Source: Erythroxylum novogranatense
Taxonomy: Eukaryota; Streptophyta; Magnoliopsida; Malpighiales; Erythroxylaceae
Assembly: GCA_029891385.1 (NCBI GenBank)
Contig: CM057235.1
Span: 13,232,001-13,296,000, forward strand
Direction: 5' to 3'
Length of the DNA: 64,000 nt
Of this stretch, positions 1 through 12,000 are shown in pieces. The stretch's first letter is position 1; every line of letters begins with the position of its first letter. The notes under the pieces were generated by a model. The model searched no databases. It was given only the letters and a program-made list of their open reading frames with translations, and had not been told where the DNA came from. The position numbers and the translations under genes are program-made.

Positions 1-2891
1 TTTAGAAATGGGGTGGAAATGGTATAGAAACCATAGAAGATGGTGTAGACATAAGTGCTGGAAAATTTACTTTGACCTATTACATTGATTTTAGCATAAC
101 TCATTCTGTGGTTATGCAATTGAGGCAAGGTTTATGCCCACTGAAACTTTGGTTTGTTGGCTACATTTTTGTGTGAAATAGGTGTTGTCCAATTTTAGCT
201 TTAAGAGGTTACAATATGGCTTGAAAAGTTACTGCTATTGACTGGAATGAATAGTACCTGAAACCATACCCTAGAGTTTTGCTAATTTTTCTAAATTAAT
301 TGAGAAGGAATTAGAACAAATAGACTAAATGAAAGTTGAAGCCTATTAAGTTATCTTTCCAATGCCACTGATTTTGCAATTTTTCGATATGTATAGTAGG
401 AGTTATGGACTGATGACTATTGACTGTTTTCATGCATTGAATGAAACCTAGCTGGAATGTCAAATTTGGTGCACATTATGATTTGGAGCAATTTTAGCAA
501 TTTATGTGAACTGAATTGGTGTGAGTGATCTTCTGAAAAATTGTAGAAGAAGTGATTATCTTGAAAATGGTATATAGCATGCTATTTTTAGATAACAGAA
601 TTGGGACTTATGATTTTTCAAAGATTGGACTGAAGTTAGGTCGTGGATCATTGAGCAGGGCAGTAACTTGCAGGACTGTTTTGAATTGGTTAATGATATA
701 ATTTGATTATTAACCCTTCATGAGAAGTGTAGTACTGTGTTTTATCTTTTTATGGGTATAAAGTATGCAATTTTTTGACATTTGTACAAGGAGTTATACT
801 GTTTGAAAAAATTACTGTCCAATTTGAGTACTTTCAGGGGCAGCAGCCTTCACTGAATTGTTTGACCTAGTTAGCTATTGAATTTGCATTTAGACTGTTC
901 ATGAAAGTTGTAGATCACATTGTGATCTTAATGAGAATATTTATTCTGTAATTTTTGACTAAGGAAATGAGAAGTTATTGAATTTACAAAATACTGCACT
1001 GGTTAGGAACTTATTGACTGGACAGAAACTCGGACTAGCTTTTTGACACCCTTAGAGGTGGATTTGGCTTTTGTGTTCTTCATGAACATTGTAGATCTCT
1101 CTTTTCTCTATGAAATAAACACTAAGTTTGTCCAATTTGGAGTTCAGAGTAAAGAGTTATGACCTAGGCAAGTTGGGAAGTCGGAAAAATGAAAGTATCC
1201 AATTAGGCACTGTAGACGTCCTAGTCGACTACAACATGTTCTAGTCAACTAGGACATGTATTTGTGCTGAACTGACTTCCCTCCACTCTTTTGCTTATAA
1301 TTTGTCCGTCCGGCGTCCGATTGACCTGATTCTTGAGGTATCGAATTCATGACTTATTGAATTTCATTTTTTGAGACATTGGGAATTATTGAACGGGAAA
1401 TTGACGTGGATCCGGTTTATTACTTTCTGGTCACTGTTTTATTTTATGGGACCTATAGAGGTCAGAATTGAGCGTCGTCAGCGCCATTGGATTTCTTATT
1501 TTTGAAACGGATTTTTCAGTGGAAAAAGATGAGATTAGGGCCGGGAATATCATGATAATGCATTGTGCACCTTCTAAGTGTTACATGTGCATTCTGAAAT
1601 AGTTCTGATTGAACAATTGATAATGTTTGTATCCTGTCACTGTTATAGAGTCACACTTGGAGCGTCGATCCACCGACGTCAGTGAGACGGCCAGAATTTG
1701 GCTCGAAAATACAGGTGAGTAACCTAATTGGTTTCTCAAATTCCTGAATGTCTAAATGCCCTATGTGAATTACTTGTCGAGGTGATTTACATAGATTACT
1801 GAAACATATTGGATGGAATTACATGCTTTTACTGTACTGAATGGAACTACTTGCAAAGGTGAATTGTATGGTTACTGAACTGTATAGGATTAAGTTGCAT
1901 ACTTTTATTGTATTGGATTGGTCTACTGCATGAAACTGGAAACTGCAATACTGAGCTTTTATAGCCATATCACTCGATTACTGAGTACTGCAATACTGGG
2001 CTTTTATAGCCATACTACTGTAAACCCACTGAATACTGCATTACATGCATAAATACATGAACAGATAATGGACGTTGTGACCCAAGTTGCGATTATTCTT
2101 GGCGACCGACCTCGAGTCCGGGGATTTATCCTGAATATTGTCTTGACCGCCTCGAGCTCGAGGAAAGAAATCCCTGACTCGTCCCCACTGAATCTTGACC
2201 GAGCACTTGGGCACAACATCAATAATTGGAAAGAGTCACATATGCATTGCATTCACATGAATTCTTGTTTTGTGAAAATTACGATTACGTGATGGCATGA
2301 TTTATCAGAAAGCGTTATATGTATTCTGCAAATTATTATTTAATGTCAAATTGTTATGTTCTCGCTAATTGAATACTCTTGTATTATGTAGTATGCAATG
2401 TATGCGTAATGCGTGATTTGAGTGAACCATCGATGATAGTTTCTCACCGAGTTATAAAACTCACCCAAAATTTGCATCTATTTTGAGTCTGAAGAATACC
2501 CCGTTGACACGGAGTATGTCTCTCGTAGGCAAGTAAAGGATAGAGGTCGGGATCGGTCAGTATCAGCATTAGTGTCTTATCAAATTGTGTTCCACAATCA
2601 CTGTATAACAATGCTTTGTATTTCTACTGAGCCCATTGTGGTTTTAATGTTTTACTCATTGACTGATTGTAAATTATTCTTGGATGACTGTAATAACTGA
2701 AACTGGTTTATTATGAACATGGGTTTTAGTTACTTACTGTTTTTGTCGCGCTAACGTGGAATCAATGGCTTCAAGAAAATAAAATGTATATTGAGATCTA
2801 CTGACTGATGTAGTACGCCACCCTCGTGGGGCACGAACTCGAATATCGCCAACAATGTCGGGTTCGGGTCACTCGGGAGTGGGGTGTTACA
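1..2891 (+). repeat. Long LTR, 3' part (Ty3/gypsy type), cut by window start
   Basis: The stretch has no gene-like reading frame and ends at 2891 in GGTGTTACA, the usual end of plant LTRs that begin TGTAACA. It contains diverged repeats of a CATGAAAGTTGTAGAT-type motif (near 721, 900 and 1080), which I associate with long plant Ty3/gypsy LTRs. The reverse complement of the same motif occurs in insertion G (52674..56899). No primer binding site follows 2891, so this is a 3' LTR or a solo LTR, sense on the plus strand. The 5' end lies outside the window. Internal short tandem repeats lie at about 1795..2020 and a palindrome pair at 1212..1258. Lineage is not certain. Confidence 0.6.
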
Positions 2892-3034
2892 TGTTAACTG
2901 ATGTGATATACTTTTGATTGTGTTTGTCTACATGTTTATCAATGATGAATTGTTGTTTTATTAAATATTTAATTTATTTAATTTCTGCACGTTTATGAAT
3001 GATTAGAGTATGATTCATTTACAGGTACATCACT

Positions 3035-3400
3035 ATGGGCAGATACAATTTCTATGTGGTATTCGTTAAACGTCAAGTCAAAATTTTCACAAATTGGGAT
3101 GAAGTGAAATTGGTAACTGAGGGTTATCCTAATGCTAAATTCAAGGGGTTTAGGATATTGGTTGAGGCAGAAATTGCTTTTGCCATGGATCAAAATAGGC
3201 GCAGTCGTTCAAATGAAGACATTGTACTTATCGCCAATGACCTCTCATCAATCCCGCATCAATTTCCACTACCAACAATTGAAAAACCAAATGAAGTTGC
3301 TACTTTAAAGCAACAAATGGTTATAAATCAAGCATTTTTACTAATTGCCATTGGAGTAATTTTGGGATTTATTATCAACAACCTTCTTGACAAATTTTAA
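3035..3400 (+). CDS. Small protein with RNase H1 N-terminal (hybrid-binding) domain and C-terminal membrane segment
   Basis: This 121-residue frame starts MGRYNFYVVFVKRQ and matches the pattern of the RNase H1 N-terminal / caulimovirus viroplasmin fold: an aromatic YVVF strand, a short turn, then FTNWDEV, then a GYPNAKFKGF helix-loop, over residues 2-45. That fold binds RNA:DNA hybrids or RNA in known proteins. No RNase H catalytic domain follows. Residues 97-117 form a hydrophobic stretch (LLIAIGVILGFIINNLL) that looks like a tail anchor. A plausible splice acceptor (TTTACAG) lies 10 bases before the ATG, so this could be the last exon of a longer gene, but I see no upstream exon. It lies just outside an LTR. 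It could be a host gene, a domesticated fragment, or a viral or transposon relic. Confidence 0.5.
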   Translation: MGRYNFYVVFVKRQVKIFTNWDEVKLVTEGYPNAKFKGFRILVEAEIAFAMDQNRRSRSNEDIVLIANDLSSIPHQFPLPTIEKPNEVATLKQQMVINQAFLLIAIGVILGFIINNLLDKF

Positions 3401-4215
3401 GACTTGAATGTAATTAATGTTTATGAATGCTTAGATGCTTAATTAAATTATTATGTATTAGGATTTTTTGGTTGTCAGAGTTATTTGAACCCATTATGTA
3501 ATCAATTATATGAATGCTTAGATGTTTTATTAAATTATTTTGCCCTAAATAATGTTCATAATAATAATAATAATAACAACAACAACAACATAATTAATTT
3601 TATTTCAGCTTATCTTATAATAATAATCTTGAGCAAAATAATAACAATAAATAATAATAATAATACTAATAATAATCATAAAATTATTACCATACCAATG
3701 ATAATGATGATGACATAATTTTACTTAATATTCATATTCATATTAATTTTACTGTTTTTGTGATTACGAAATTATAATAATAACATAATTAATATTATTA
3801 GAGTTGCAAATAAACTTCAAATAAATATTTTACACTTATAAAATAACCAATGAATTATAATAACAACAATTTCAAAATTAATATTAATTGTATCAATAAT
3901 AATTTTATAACAAAATTATAATTAATAAGATAATTAATGTTATTAGAGTTGCAAATACACTTCATATAAATATTGAGCCAATTATGAAATAACCAATGAA
4001 TTACATCTTTTCAATACATTATACTGTAAGGGCATTTTTATCATTAAACACTATTTTTTGTTCTGTCAATTGCAACCAAACACATTTCTGTTATCAGGAC
4101 GAAGACAATTTTCTCTGTTCTGTCCACCGCAACCAAACATCTCACTGTCTTCAATTATTGTTCTGTCCTGTTCTATCCTGTCCTATCTTGTCCTATCCTT
4201 ACATGTTGAAGATGC
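3401..4215. repeat. AT-rich non-coding DNA with microsatellites and a 73-bp duplication
   Basis: No gene is visible. It contains an (AAT)n/(AAC)n microsatellite at 3557..3591 and a similar AAT-rich patch at 3640..3680. Two copies of a 73-bp segment lie at about 3787..3858 and 3932..4003, sharing TTAGAGTTGCAAATA and AATAACCAATGAATTA. A C/T-rich run of TCCTGT/TCCTAT units lies at about 4162..4200. Confidence 0.7.
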
Positions 4216-6995
4216 TAACCAATGATGTGAAAATCAGACCGGACCGGTCGATCAGACCGAAAATTGTCTGAACCGGCCATGTGTTCGGTTCGGTTATAGT
4301 TATTAACCTTGGAATTTAAAAACTGGCCGGTTTATCAGAGAACTGGCCGGTCTGACCAAAAACCGGTTATTTGATAACCAGATAAAAAGTTATCAAAACT
4401 CAAAACCTATCATTTCTAATCGTTTCTCCTTCTCTCTTCTCAGCATGCCTCCGTCTCATGCCTCCGTCGCACCTCTCTCTTCTCAGATGCCGGATACTTG
4501 CCGGAGGAGCTCGGCCTTGCTTCAGATCTGACCTTGTTTGGATCGGCCTTATCTTCGATCTGGCCGGATCTGAGCAAAGATCCACGAGAAGTCATTTGGA
4601 AATGCTCGAGGCGGATCAAACAAGGCCAAGCTCTAGCACCTCCTCCATTGTAGACAAGGCCGAGCTCTAGCACCTCCTCCATTGTAGACAACGCAACCTC
4701 CGACGACCTCGATTTGACACAACGAAGCTTAGATCTTACTTCGATTGGCTTAAAGAAGGCAGAGAAAGAGAGAGATTCCAATTTGTTGAGGTGGGCTCGA
4801 GGATTATGGGGTGAGTAAGTTTACATAGCATTGGGTGAGCTTTTTTGGGTCGGATTGGGTAATTTCAATTTTGTAGTCTGATTTGCGAGGTCACGGTTCA
4901 ATGTATTCACAGGTTGAAGAACAGAAGAACTTGAAGCAACTTTTCGAGCTGGATCTAAGCAACAACAAGAGGAAATGTTTGCGTAATAGGATATATGTTA
5001 AGTGTTGATTAGTTATGTGTTATTGCCTAATAGGAGTTGTACTGCCGTTGTGATGTGTTATTGTTTCAAAGTTCAAACTTTCAATATGTTAATTTGTTAA
5101 CAGATAAGGAGATAAGGATTACTAGTATTGATTAGTTAGTTTTCTGAAATAGTTAGAACTCCATTTCACTTCAATCTCTGTTTTTGATAGTTCGGTTATA
5201 TATACTCTATTTGGCATTGTTGTATACTTCTGTAGCCTTTCTCCATTAATTCAAACACACCTCATTGTTGGCTTCAATGATCTTTTTTGTTGACTCAAGG
5301 TGGCTGAGAGGCTGAGAGCTTTTCGTAAGTGAACTTTTTTTGTTTCTGTAATGGTATTTTTTGTATGCTTTCAAATTTCATTACTGCTAATTTCAATTTG
5401 GTTATGAAGTGGATTGCTTGCTTACAACTCTGGTTACGACATTTGTTTCATTAGCTTTCCTTATACAACTATCATAGATGTTATTGCATATTTTTACTAT
5501 GGTGTCCATGTATCAAACCATTAGGAAATAAGCCAGTTTGTAGAAACATTGAGGTTACCCATTCCTGTAAATCCTATATAAAAGCTTTTAAGTTGTCATT
5601 AGCAATTTTTTAAGCTTTTATGAATAGATTAAAAAAAAGTTTAACTTTATAGTATCTCTTTTGTTTATCTTTTTTAATTAATTTGTATAAAACACTTTTG
5701 TGCAAAGAGTGAATGAAACACCTAAACATGAGCATTGTAAGGCATTTGAAAATAAGCAAATTTATTGTTTACTAATCAAAAGGAAACACTGAGTTAAGCA
5801 AACTTAATGTATCATGAATTTGATAATTTTTTTCTAATTTCACAATGTCTAGAAAAATTTCCATGACACTTCAACCATTAAATTGTTACTATTGAAGTAA
5901 ACGTAGTCCATCTAATCAAAAAATACAAAAATTTTATTGTGAATAATAGATAGAGTTCATCAATATTTAAGAAGTTATAAAATGTGTTAATTTATCTTGT
6001 TTTCTATAGAGTAACACAAAAGTTCATTAGACGTCTCATGAAATTTATAACTCATTTTGAGTAATGTATTGGACAGACAATTTAGGTGTTTGAATAGTGT
6101 CTACATTTTGAGCATGCATGGTAGAGTTACATACAATATAAAAAGTATGTCAATTGAAGGATTAAAAAAAACAAATATGAAATAATTAGAAGTCACATAG
6201 TTACAATAAGCAAAATCAAGGTCCCATGGAGAAGAAGTTCCTAATGTGACAAATAAAGTAGAAGAGAAAACAATACCTAAATTTGATTGAAATTGTCATA
6301 GACCCGAAGATCTTTCAAGGAATAGATGTATTCTCTATTGCATCCTCTATAATAAAAGTAGTGGCAATAGACTTAGAGGTCTTGACAGAATAACCGTATT
6401 AAAGTTATTTCTTAATGATGTTATGACTATTCGTTTTAACATGGTTACAAAGTATTAATTATGTATTTGAAATAAAATATTTAATTATTAAAACTACACT
6501 ATTGTGCAAAATTAATTGTTTTGATGTTAGTTGTATATTCTCACATAAAAGTAAGTATGACCAAATTCACTATTTGACTAATAGATCAAAAAACAATTTC
6601 ATACGTTCTTAATTTGTAATTTATTTTAATCAAAGAAGTGGATCTAAATACTTTGGATGAAAGCGTAGTTACTTAATCTTTAAATAGCGTTGGAGAATTT
6701 GGAGCTTTTGGCGATGATGGGATTTTATCGCTTCCTTCGTAAATCTGATTTTCTCTTAAATGTTATTTTAAGTTTTATATTAGGCTATATATTTATTTAT
6801 TTTAGTTCATTAGATAATAATAAACATTGGTGTATTTTTCATTTCAATAAAATATTTTATTTTTATTTATTAACATAAAATTTTCATCTTATTTATTATA
6901 TTTCAGTTTGATAGCGGTTCACTACCGATTAAACCTCTAAATCTTAAATTTTTCTTTCGATCGGTTCGATGTTCGGTCCGATTTTTAAAACATTT
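4216..6995. mobile_element. Possible non-autonomous DNA transposon with CGGACCG-rich ends
   Basis: The left end (about 4216..4350) is rich in CCGGACCGG/GGTTCGGTT words. The right end, read in reverse complement from about 6995, gives a similar run (AAAATCGGACCGAAC). Such ends are common on non-autonomous DNA elements in plants. No transposase is seen. Inside lie a GC-richer patch (4440..4800) and about 2 kb of AT-rich sequence without a supported gene. Boundaries and target duplication are not resolved, so superfamily assignment is open. Confidence 0.3.
4624..4691. repeat. 34-bp direct tandem repeat, two copies
   Basis: Two adjacent 34-bp units differ at one base (GGCCAAGCTC against GGCCGAGCTC) and both end in CATTGTAGACAA. 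They lie in the GC-richer patch of the possible DNA transposon. The cause is probably replication slippage. Confidence 0.9.
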
Positions 6996-7207
6996 ACGCT
7001 AACCAAACAGACAATTTTTTAGTCCGATCCTCGCGAGACTTCGGCAGCGGACAGTAGCTTAGTTCACCAGACAGATTACTGTCTTTAACAGCCTAGAATA
7101 GTAGCCTGAGACCCTTTACCGTACACCATTCTCGTCATCCAAATTGTTTTCACCAAATCAAAATCTAAATTTTAGCTAAACCCATAACCTGTCCGAGGTC
7201 ACTCCTA

Positions 7208-7216
7208 AAACCCTAA
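7208..7216 (+). promoter_or_regulatory. Telo-box-like AAACCCTAA in the ARP4 5' leader
   Basis: AAACCCTAA lies about 33 bases before the ARP4 start codon. Telo-boxes near the transcription start are typical of plant genes expressed in dividing cells. No TATA box is obvious in 7080..7200. The transcription start cannot be placed from sequence alone. Confidence 0.45.
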
Positions 7217-7248
7217 TACACTCATTTCGATCTTACTCGCTATCAACG

Positions 7249-9065
7249 ATGTATGGAGGTGGTAAGTGAACAAATCTCCACAATGCCTTTTGTACAAATT
7301 CAATTCTTAATCCTAAAAAAGTCAATTCTTGCGTGTGTTTCTGTGAACAACAGACGAAGTATCAGCTATAGTAATTGACCTGGGTTCTCACACTTGCAAG
7401 GCCGGTTATGCCGGCGAGGATTCTCCTAAGGCGGTTTTCCCTTCTGTCAGTCTCCCTCTCTGTGTCTAATGTTTCTGTTTCTTTCTATGTTTTAAGTGTC
7501 AATTTTTGAACTTTCATTCGTGTTGTAATTTCCCTCTTAAACTTTTTTAATAAAGGTTGTGGGGTCAATTGATACAATGGAAGTTGATGAGCCTGCCAAT
7601 AACGAGAAGGATGCTAAGAACGATGCGAAGGATTCTGACAAGCCTAAGCTAAACCGCAAACTATTTGTGGGATCACAGTCTTTAGGATTTCGCCGCGATC
7701 ATATGGAGGTTCGCTATTTCTAAATTTTTTGTCTTCTTTTTTTTCTCTCTTAATTGCATCTCAATGTGAGACATTACAGTTTTGTGGTTTTGTTGTTTAT
7801 TCTTCTGTTTCATTAGGTACTGTCTCCTTTAAAGGATGGAGTTGTTGTTGACTGGGATATTGCTGATAGTATATGGGACCATGCTCTCAGGTAATTGTGA
7901 AGAGAAGAGCCATTACTTGGTATCCGGTGTACGTTAATTTTATGTCTTCTCGAGTTATTATGTGTTTCTTGGTGATCAATTGGTTATTATGTATGTTAGG
8001 ACATGTCTCCTAGTTGATCCTAAGGAGCATCCAATGCTACTTGCAGAACCCTCAACCAACATTCAGCAACAGAGAGAGAGGTGATTTTGTTGCCACATCC
8101 AATACTTTATATTCCTTCTTTCATTTTTAACTCCACTTAGCAGTATTTGTAGGATTTGTCATTCATTATGGTTATGATAGAGGTGTGAAGGAAGGATTAA
8201 GCAGTATTATCATTCTGCTCTGTTATTTGCTAATGATGGTGATTATCACATATATGACAGGACAGCCGAGATTATGTTTGAAAAGTACAATGTTCCTGCC
8301 TTATTCTTGGCGAAAAATGCTGTATTTCCCTAGTCCATCCTATATCTATATCTCCAACTTGTATTATACTGATTATATAACTGATGGCATACTTATTTTC
8401 CATGTCCTATCCTAACAACTTTTGATAATGATTTGCTGTCACTAACACATTTAAAATCTCAGGTTCTCACATCTTTCGCGTCCGGACGCGCTACCTCACT
8501 AGTTGTTGATTGGTAGGATGTTTACCACCATTGTTTCTAGAGTTTATTGCTTTGTAGACAATGTAAAACCCTTAAAAATTTTAAAACCATTAATCTTTAT
8601 TTACACACTCTTACGTAATTATCTTTTTCAAGTAGTGATGTTTTGTAATGTTATTGCCAGTGGTGGAGGATCAACAACAATTGCCCCTGTACACGATGGT
8701 TATGTCCTTCAAAAGGTACCTCTCTTCATCCAATCAAGAAAATATGTAAATTCCTGTTCTATATTATTTGAACTTTGGGATACACGGACTTATTGGTCAG
8801 TGTCAAAATTGGCAGTTTTTCCTCTCACTAATTTTCTTTGTAGGCAGTGACTAGTACTCCTGTTGGAGGAGAATTTCTTACTGATTGCCTGATGAAAAGT
8901 TTAGAGAGCAAAGGTATAAAGGTGAGTGACCATTGATGAGCATATATACCTAGAGGCTAGTTAAATGGGATATGATTTCTTTGGAAGATGATCTTATACT
9001 TTTTATTTTAGATAAAACCCAGGTACTCTTTCAAGAGAAAAGAAATACGCCCAGGAGATTTTCAG
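7249..9065 (+). CDS. ARP4: ARP4 exons 1-10 (5' block)
   Basis: Exons: 7249..7261, 7354..7445, 7556..7708, 7817..7890, 8000..8080, 8261..8321, 8463..8512, 8661..8715, 8844..8921 and 9012..9065 (711 nt, 237 codons). All introns begin GT and end AG. Exon 1 codes only for MYGG plus one base, a tiny first exon joined to DEVSAIV in exon 2. Exon 10 ends after a full codon (GDFQ), directly before the giant intron. Read-through of intron 10 would end soon after the tenth exon and give a protein lacking the C-terminal half of the actin fold. Confidence 0.93.
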
Positions 9066-12000
9066 GTATGATCAAAACATATATATTTCTACTTATGTTA
9101 AGCCAGATATGATTATCATCCCCTTTTCTTTGTCTGTTAGGGCCAATGATAGCAATAATACTAAGCCTAGAATATGGAGGGTGTATTCACGTAGAAAGAA
9201 AGAGGGTGATGTCAGAGTTAGTTAGAATTGGACTGAGGTGGCACAAGGAATAACAGAATGTCGAGGGCGACTAATAGGAGGAGAGAGAGAGTAGGAGCCA
9301 TTGAGAAGTAAGAAGTGTATTGTGACAGTGAAAGAAGATATTCTTTCCCTGAGGAGCAACCATTGCTCTGGTTAGTGAGTGATCATCGGTTTACTTGTAA
9401 TAGCAGTATTTCTACAGATTTACTATCAATAATATTCGGATCTCTAGCCTCTCAAGCTAGAGTTTCTAACATTGATCCGACCTGCCGGATACCAATTGGG
9501 GAGAAACGACCTTGTAGTTTTAGAAGACTAGCGAAGTTGAGTAACTCGCCTTGATGCCACCGAAGATGTCCGACAGGGTAGACGTATTGGAATCGCGTAT
9601 GACTAACTTGGAGGCAGGGGTGGAGGAAATTCAGGCATCCATGCGAATGGCGATGGGGGAAATGCAACGATCCTTGCTGCTGGAAATGAGTAAAATGTTG
9701 GGGAAGAGGCTAGAGGAAGGACAGGGGAGTGGAGATGTGTCAGAAAGGGGGGCGAATACTGGAGGGGCGAGGAACACAGGTCATGAGCAGTCACAACCGA
9801 TGGGGCAATTCAAGGATACCATGGAAGAATATAGGATGTCCGTGCGCAAGGTGGAGTTACCCATGTTTGGTGGATCAGACCCTATAGGATGGATTACGAG
9901 AGTCGAAGTATATTTTGAGGTTCATAATACTTCGGACTCGATTAAGATGAAGCTAACTCTTTTGAGCATGGAAGGTTCCACCATCCATTGGTTTAACCTT
10001 CTGTGGGAGACCTAGCCAGAGCTGGACTGGGAGAGGTTTAAGCGGGCCCTTATCGACCGTTATGGGGGGCGAAGGTTTGATAATCCTTTTGAGGAGTTGT
10101 CGGATTTGAAGCAGACGGAATCGGTGGAGGAATATATTGAGGCTTTTGAATTTATTTCGTCGCAAGTGGGACGATTACTAGAAGAACAACTCATGGGGTA
10201 TTTCATGAGTCGGCTGAGGGAGGATATTAGGAGAAGGGTACGAACTTTCGGACCTGCTAATAGGCATTAGCTGATGAAGATAGCGAGGGTGGTGGAGGAT
10301 GAGATGAATGGTGAGATCGGGGGCGTCGAAGGTAGTGGCTCTCGCATGCGTCTGTGGTCTTCGCACCGAAGGAGCCCTTTTAGGGGCAACTTCCGGGTCA
10401 ACCCGACCCAGTGTGACCCGGAGCCTCCAAACCCGACGGGTCGAGGGAGACTGGAGAGTGGTGTCGGATCAGGGATAGGTCTCGATCTCTCTAGGGCTTC
10501 ATCGGAGTTCTTGGCGCAGCGGAGGACGGTTGCTCCACCCTTGGCGACTCCCATCGAGGCATTTAATTGAGAGTGATGACGGGGTAGATTTGAGAGAAAG
10601 CAGGGAATGCGGCATTTGTCGTACCAGGAACTCATGGACCGAAAGGCAAAAGGTCTATGTTTTCGATGTGGAGAGCGGTTCCATCCCCTTCATCAATGTC
10701 CGGAGAAACAGCTGAGGTTGTTAATCTTGGACGACAATGAGACCTTGGATGAAAATGGAGAAATCGTTGCCTTAGAAGCCGATGTTGAGGAGGAGGCTGA
10801 GATGGTTTTGGAATGCAGAACAATGGGGGTGTTTGGGATGAATGAGGCGGTGCTGCCAGAGGCAAAAACTATGAGGATGGCTGCACAATTGCAGGGAGTT
10901 CGATTGTGATCTTAGTGGACAGCGGGGCAAGTCATAATTTTATTTCCCCTGAATTGGTTAGTGGTTTGGGACTGACGGTGGAGAAAAGCAAGGTGTTGGG
11001 AATCAAGCTGGGAGATGGCCATAGGGTAACTACTCAAGGGAAGTGTTTGAAAATTCCTATTTGGATGGGAGACCTACAATGGAAGATTGATGCATATGTC
11101 TTGAATTTGGGAGGAATGGATATGATCCTCGGGGTGGCCTGGTTACAAACTTTAGGAAAAGTAGTAGTGGATTGGAAGATGTTGATGCAGTTCCAACATG
11201 AGGGGCAACATGTTCAGCTACAAGGGAATGCAGGGTTTCAGTCCCCTCAACACAAGGGCAGTGTGTATTTGGAAGATTCTGTGAGCTTGCAGGGCCTTTT
11301 AGCTAGCATAGGGGGTGAATTGGTGTCGGTGGAAGGGAAACTTCAAGGTGCAGAACATCAGATGCAACTTACTAGCAAGGAGGGTCAGGAGCTGAACCAG
11401 GTGCTAGATAAGTTCCCGGAAGTTTTTTTCTGAAGTACGAGGGCTACCTCCTGACCGGAATCATTCCCATGCCAAAGTGTTGCAACAAGGACAAGGTCCT
11501 ATTAGTGTGAGACCCTACAAATACCCTCATCAACACAAGGATGAGATAGAAAGACAGGTGCAACGGATGTTATCAATGGGAATTATTCGCCCAAGTTCTA
11601 GTGCCTACTCTAGTCCGGTAATCTTGGTCAAAAAGAAAGACGCGTCTTGGAGAATGTGTGTGGACTATAGGGCCCTTAATCGGGTTACCATACCGGACAA
11701 ATACCCTATTTCGGTGGTGGATGAGTTGTTAGATGAGTTGAATGGTGCTGGAGTCTTTTCAAAATTAGACCTTAAATCGGGGTATCACCAAATTCGGGTT
11801 AAGGAGGAAGACATTCATAAAACAACCTTCCGCACGCATGATGGACATTACGAGTTTCTTGTGATGCCCTTCGGGCTAATAAACGCTCCAGCCACTTTTC
11901 AATCTGTTATGAACGACATTTTCAGGCCTTTTCTTAGGAGGTTTGTGCTGGTTTTTTTTGATGACATCCTCATTTATAGTGCTGATTGGGACACTCACCT

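Noticed and set aside
3035..3400. Endogenous pararetrovirus insertion as the source of the RNase H1-type ORF
   Set aside because: The domain resembles viroplasmin, but no other viral gene or long viral frame lies nearby, so a viral origin is not supported by the sequence.
3485..3718. Asn-rich ORF
   Set aside because: Translation of an AAT/AAC microsatellite with no other support.
4440..4781. Overlapping ORFs on both strands in the GC-richer patch
   Set aside because: No family resemblance, a tandem repeat lies inside, and opposite-strand frames are open equally, so composition explains them.
8185..8850. Plus-strand ORFs crossing ARP4 exons 6-8
   Set aside because: They run through introns and do not keep the ARP4 frame; the spliced model explains the coding sequence.
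9315..9554. ORF in the A LTR, nearly repeated at 18956..19180
   Set aside because: The two are alike only because they lie in the paired LTRs; no protein motif is seen.
10267..10635. Minus-strand ORFs in the gag region of element A
   Set aside because: Antisense shadows of the gag frame, which has clear domain motifs on the plus strand.
11421..11480. T7 run at the protease/RT boundary of element A as a programmed frameshift site
   Set aside because: Element D keeps this region in one frame, and A carries many random lesions, so a one-base expansion of the T run is the simpler explanation.
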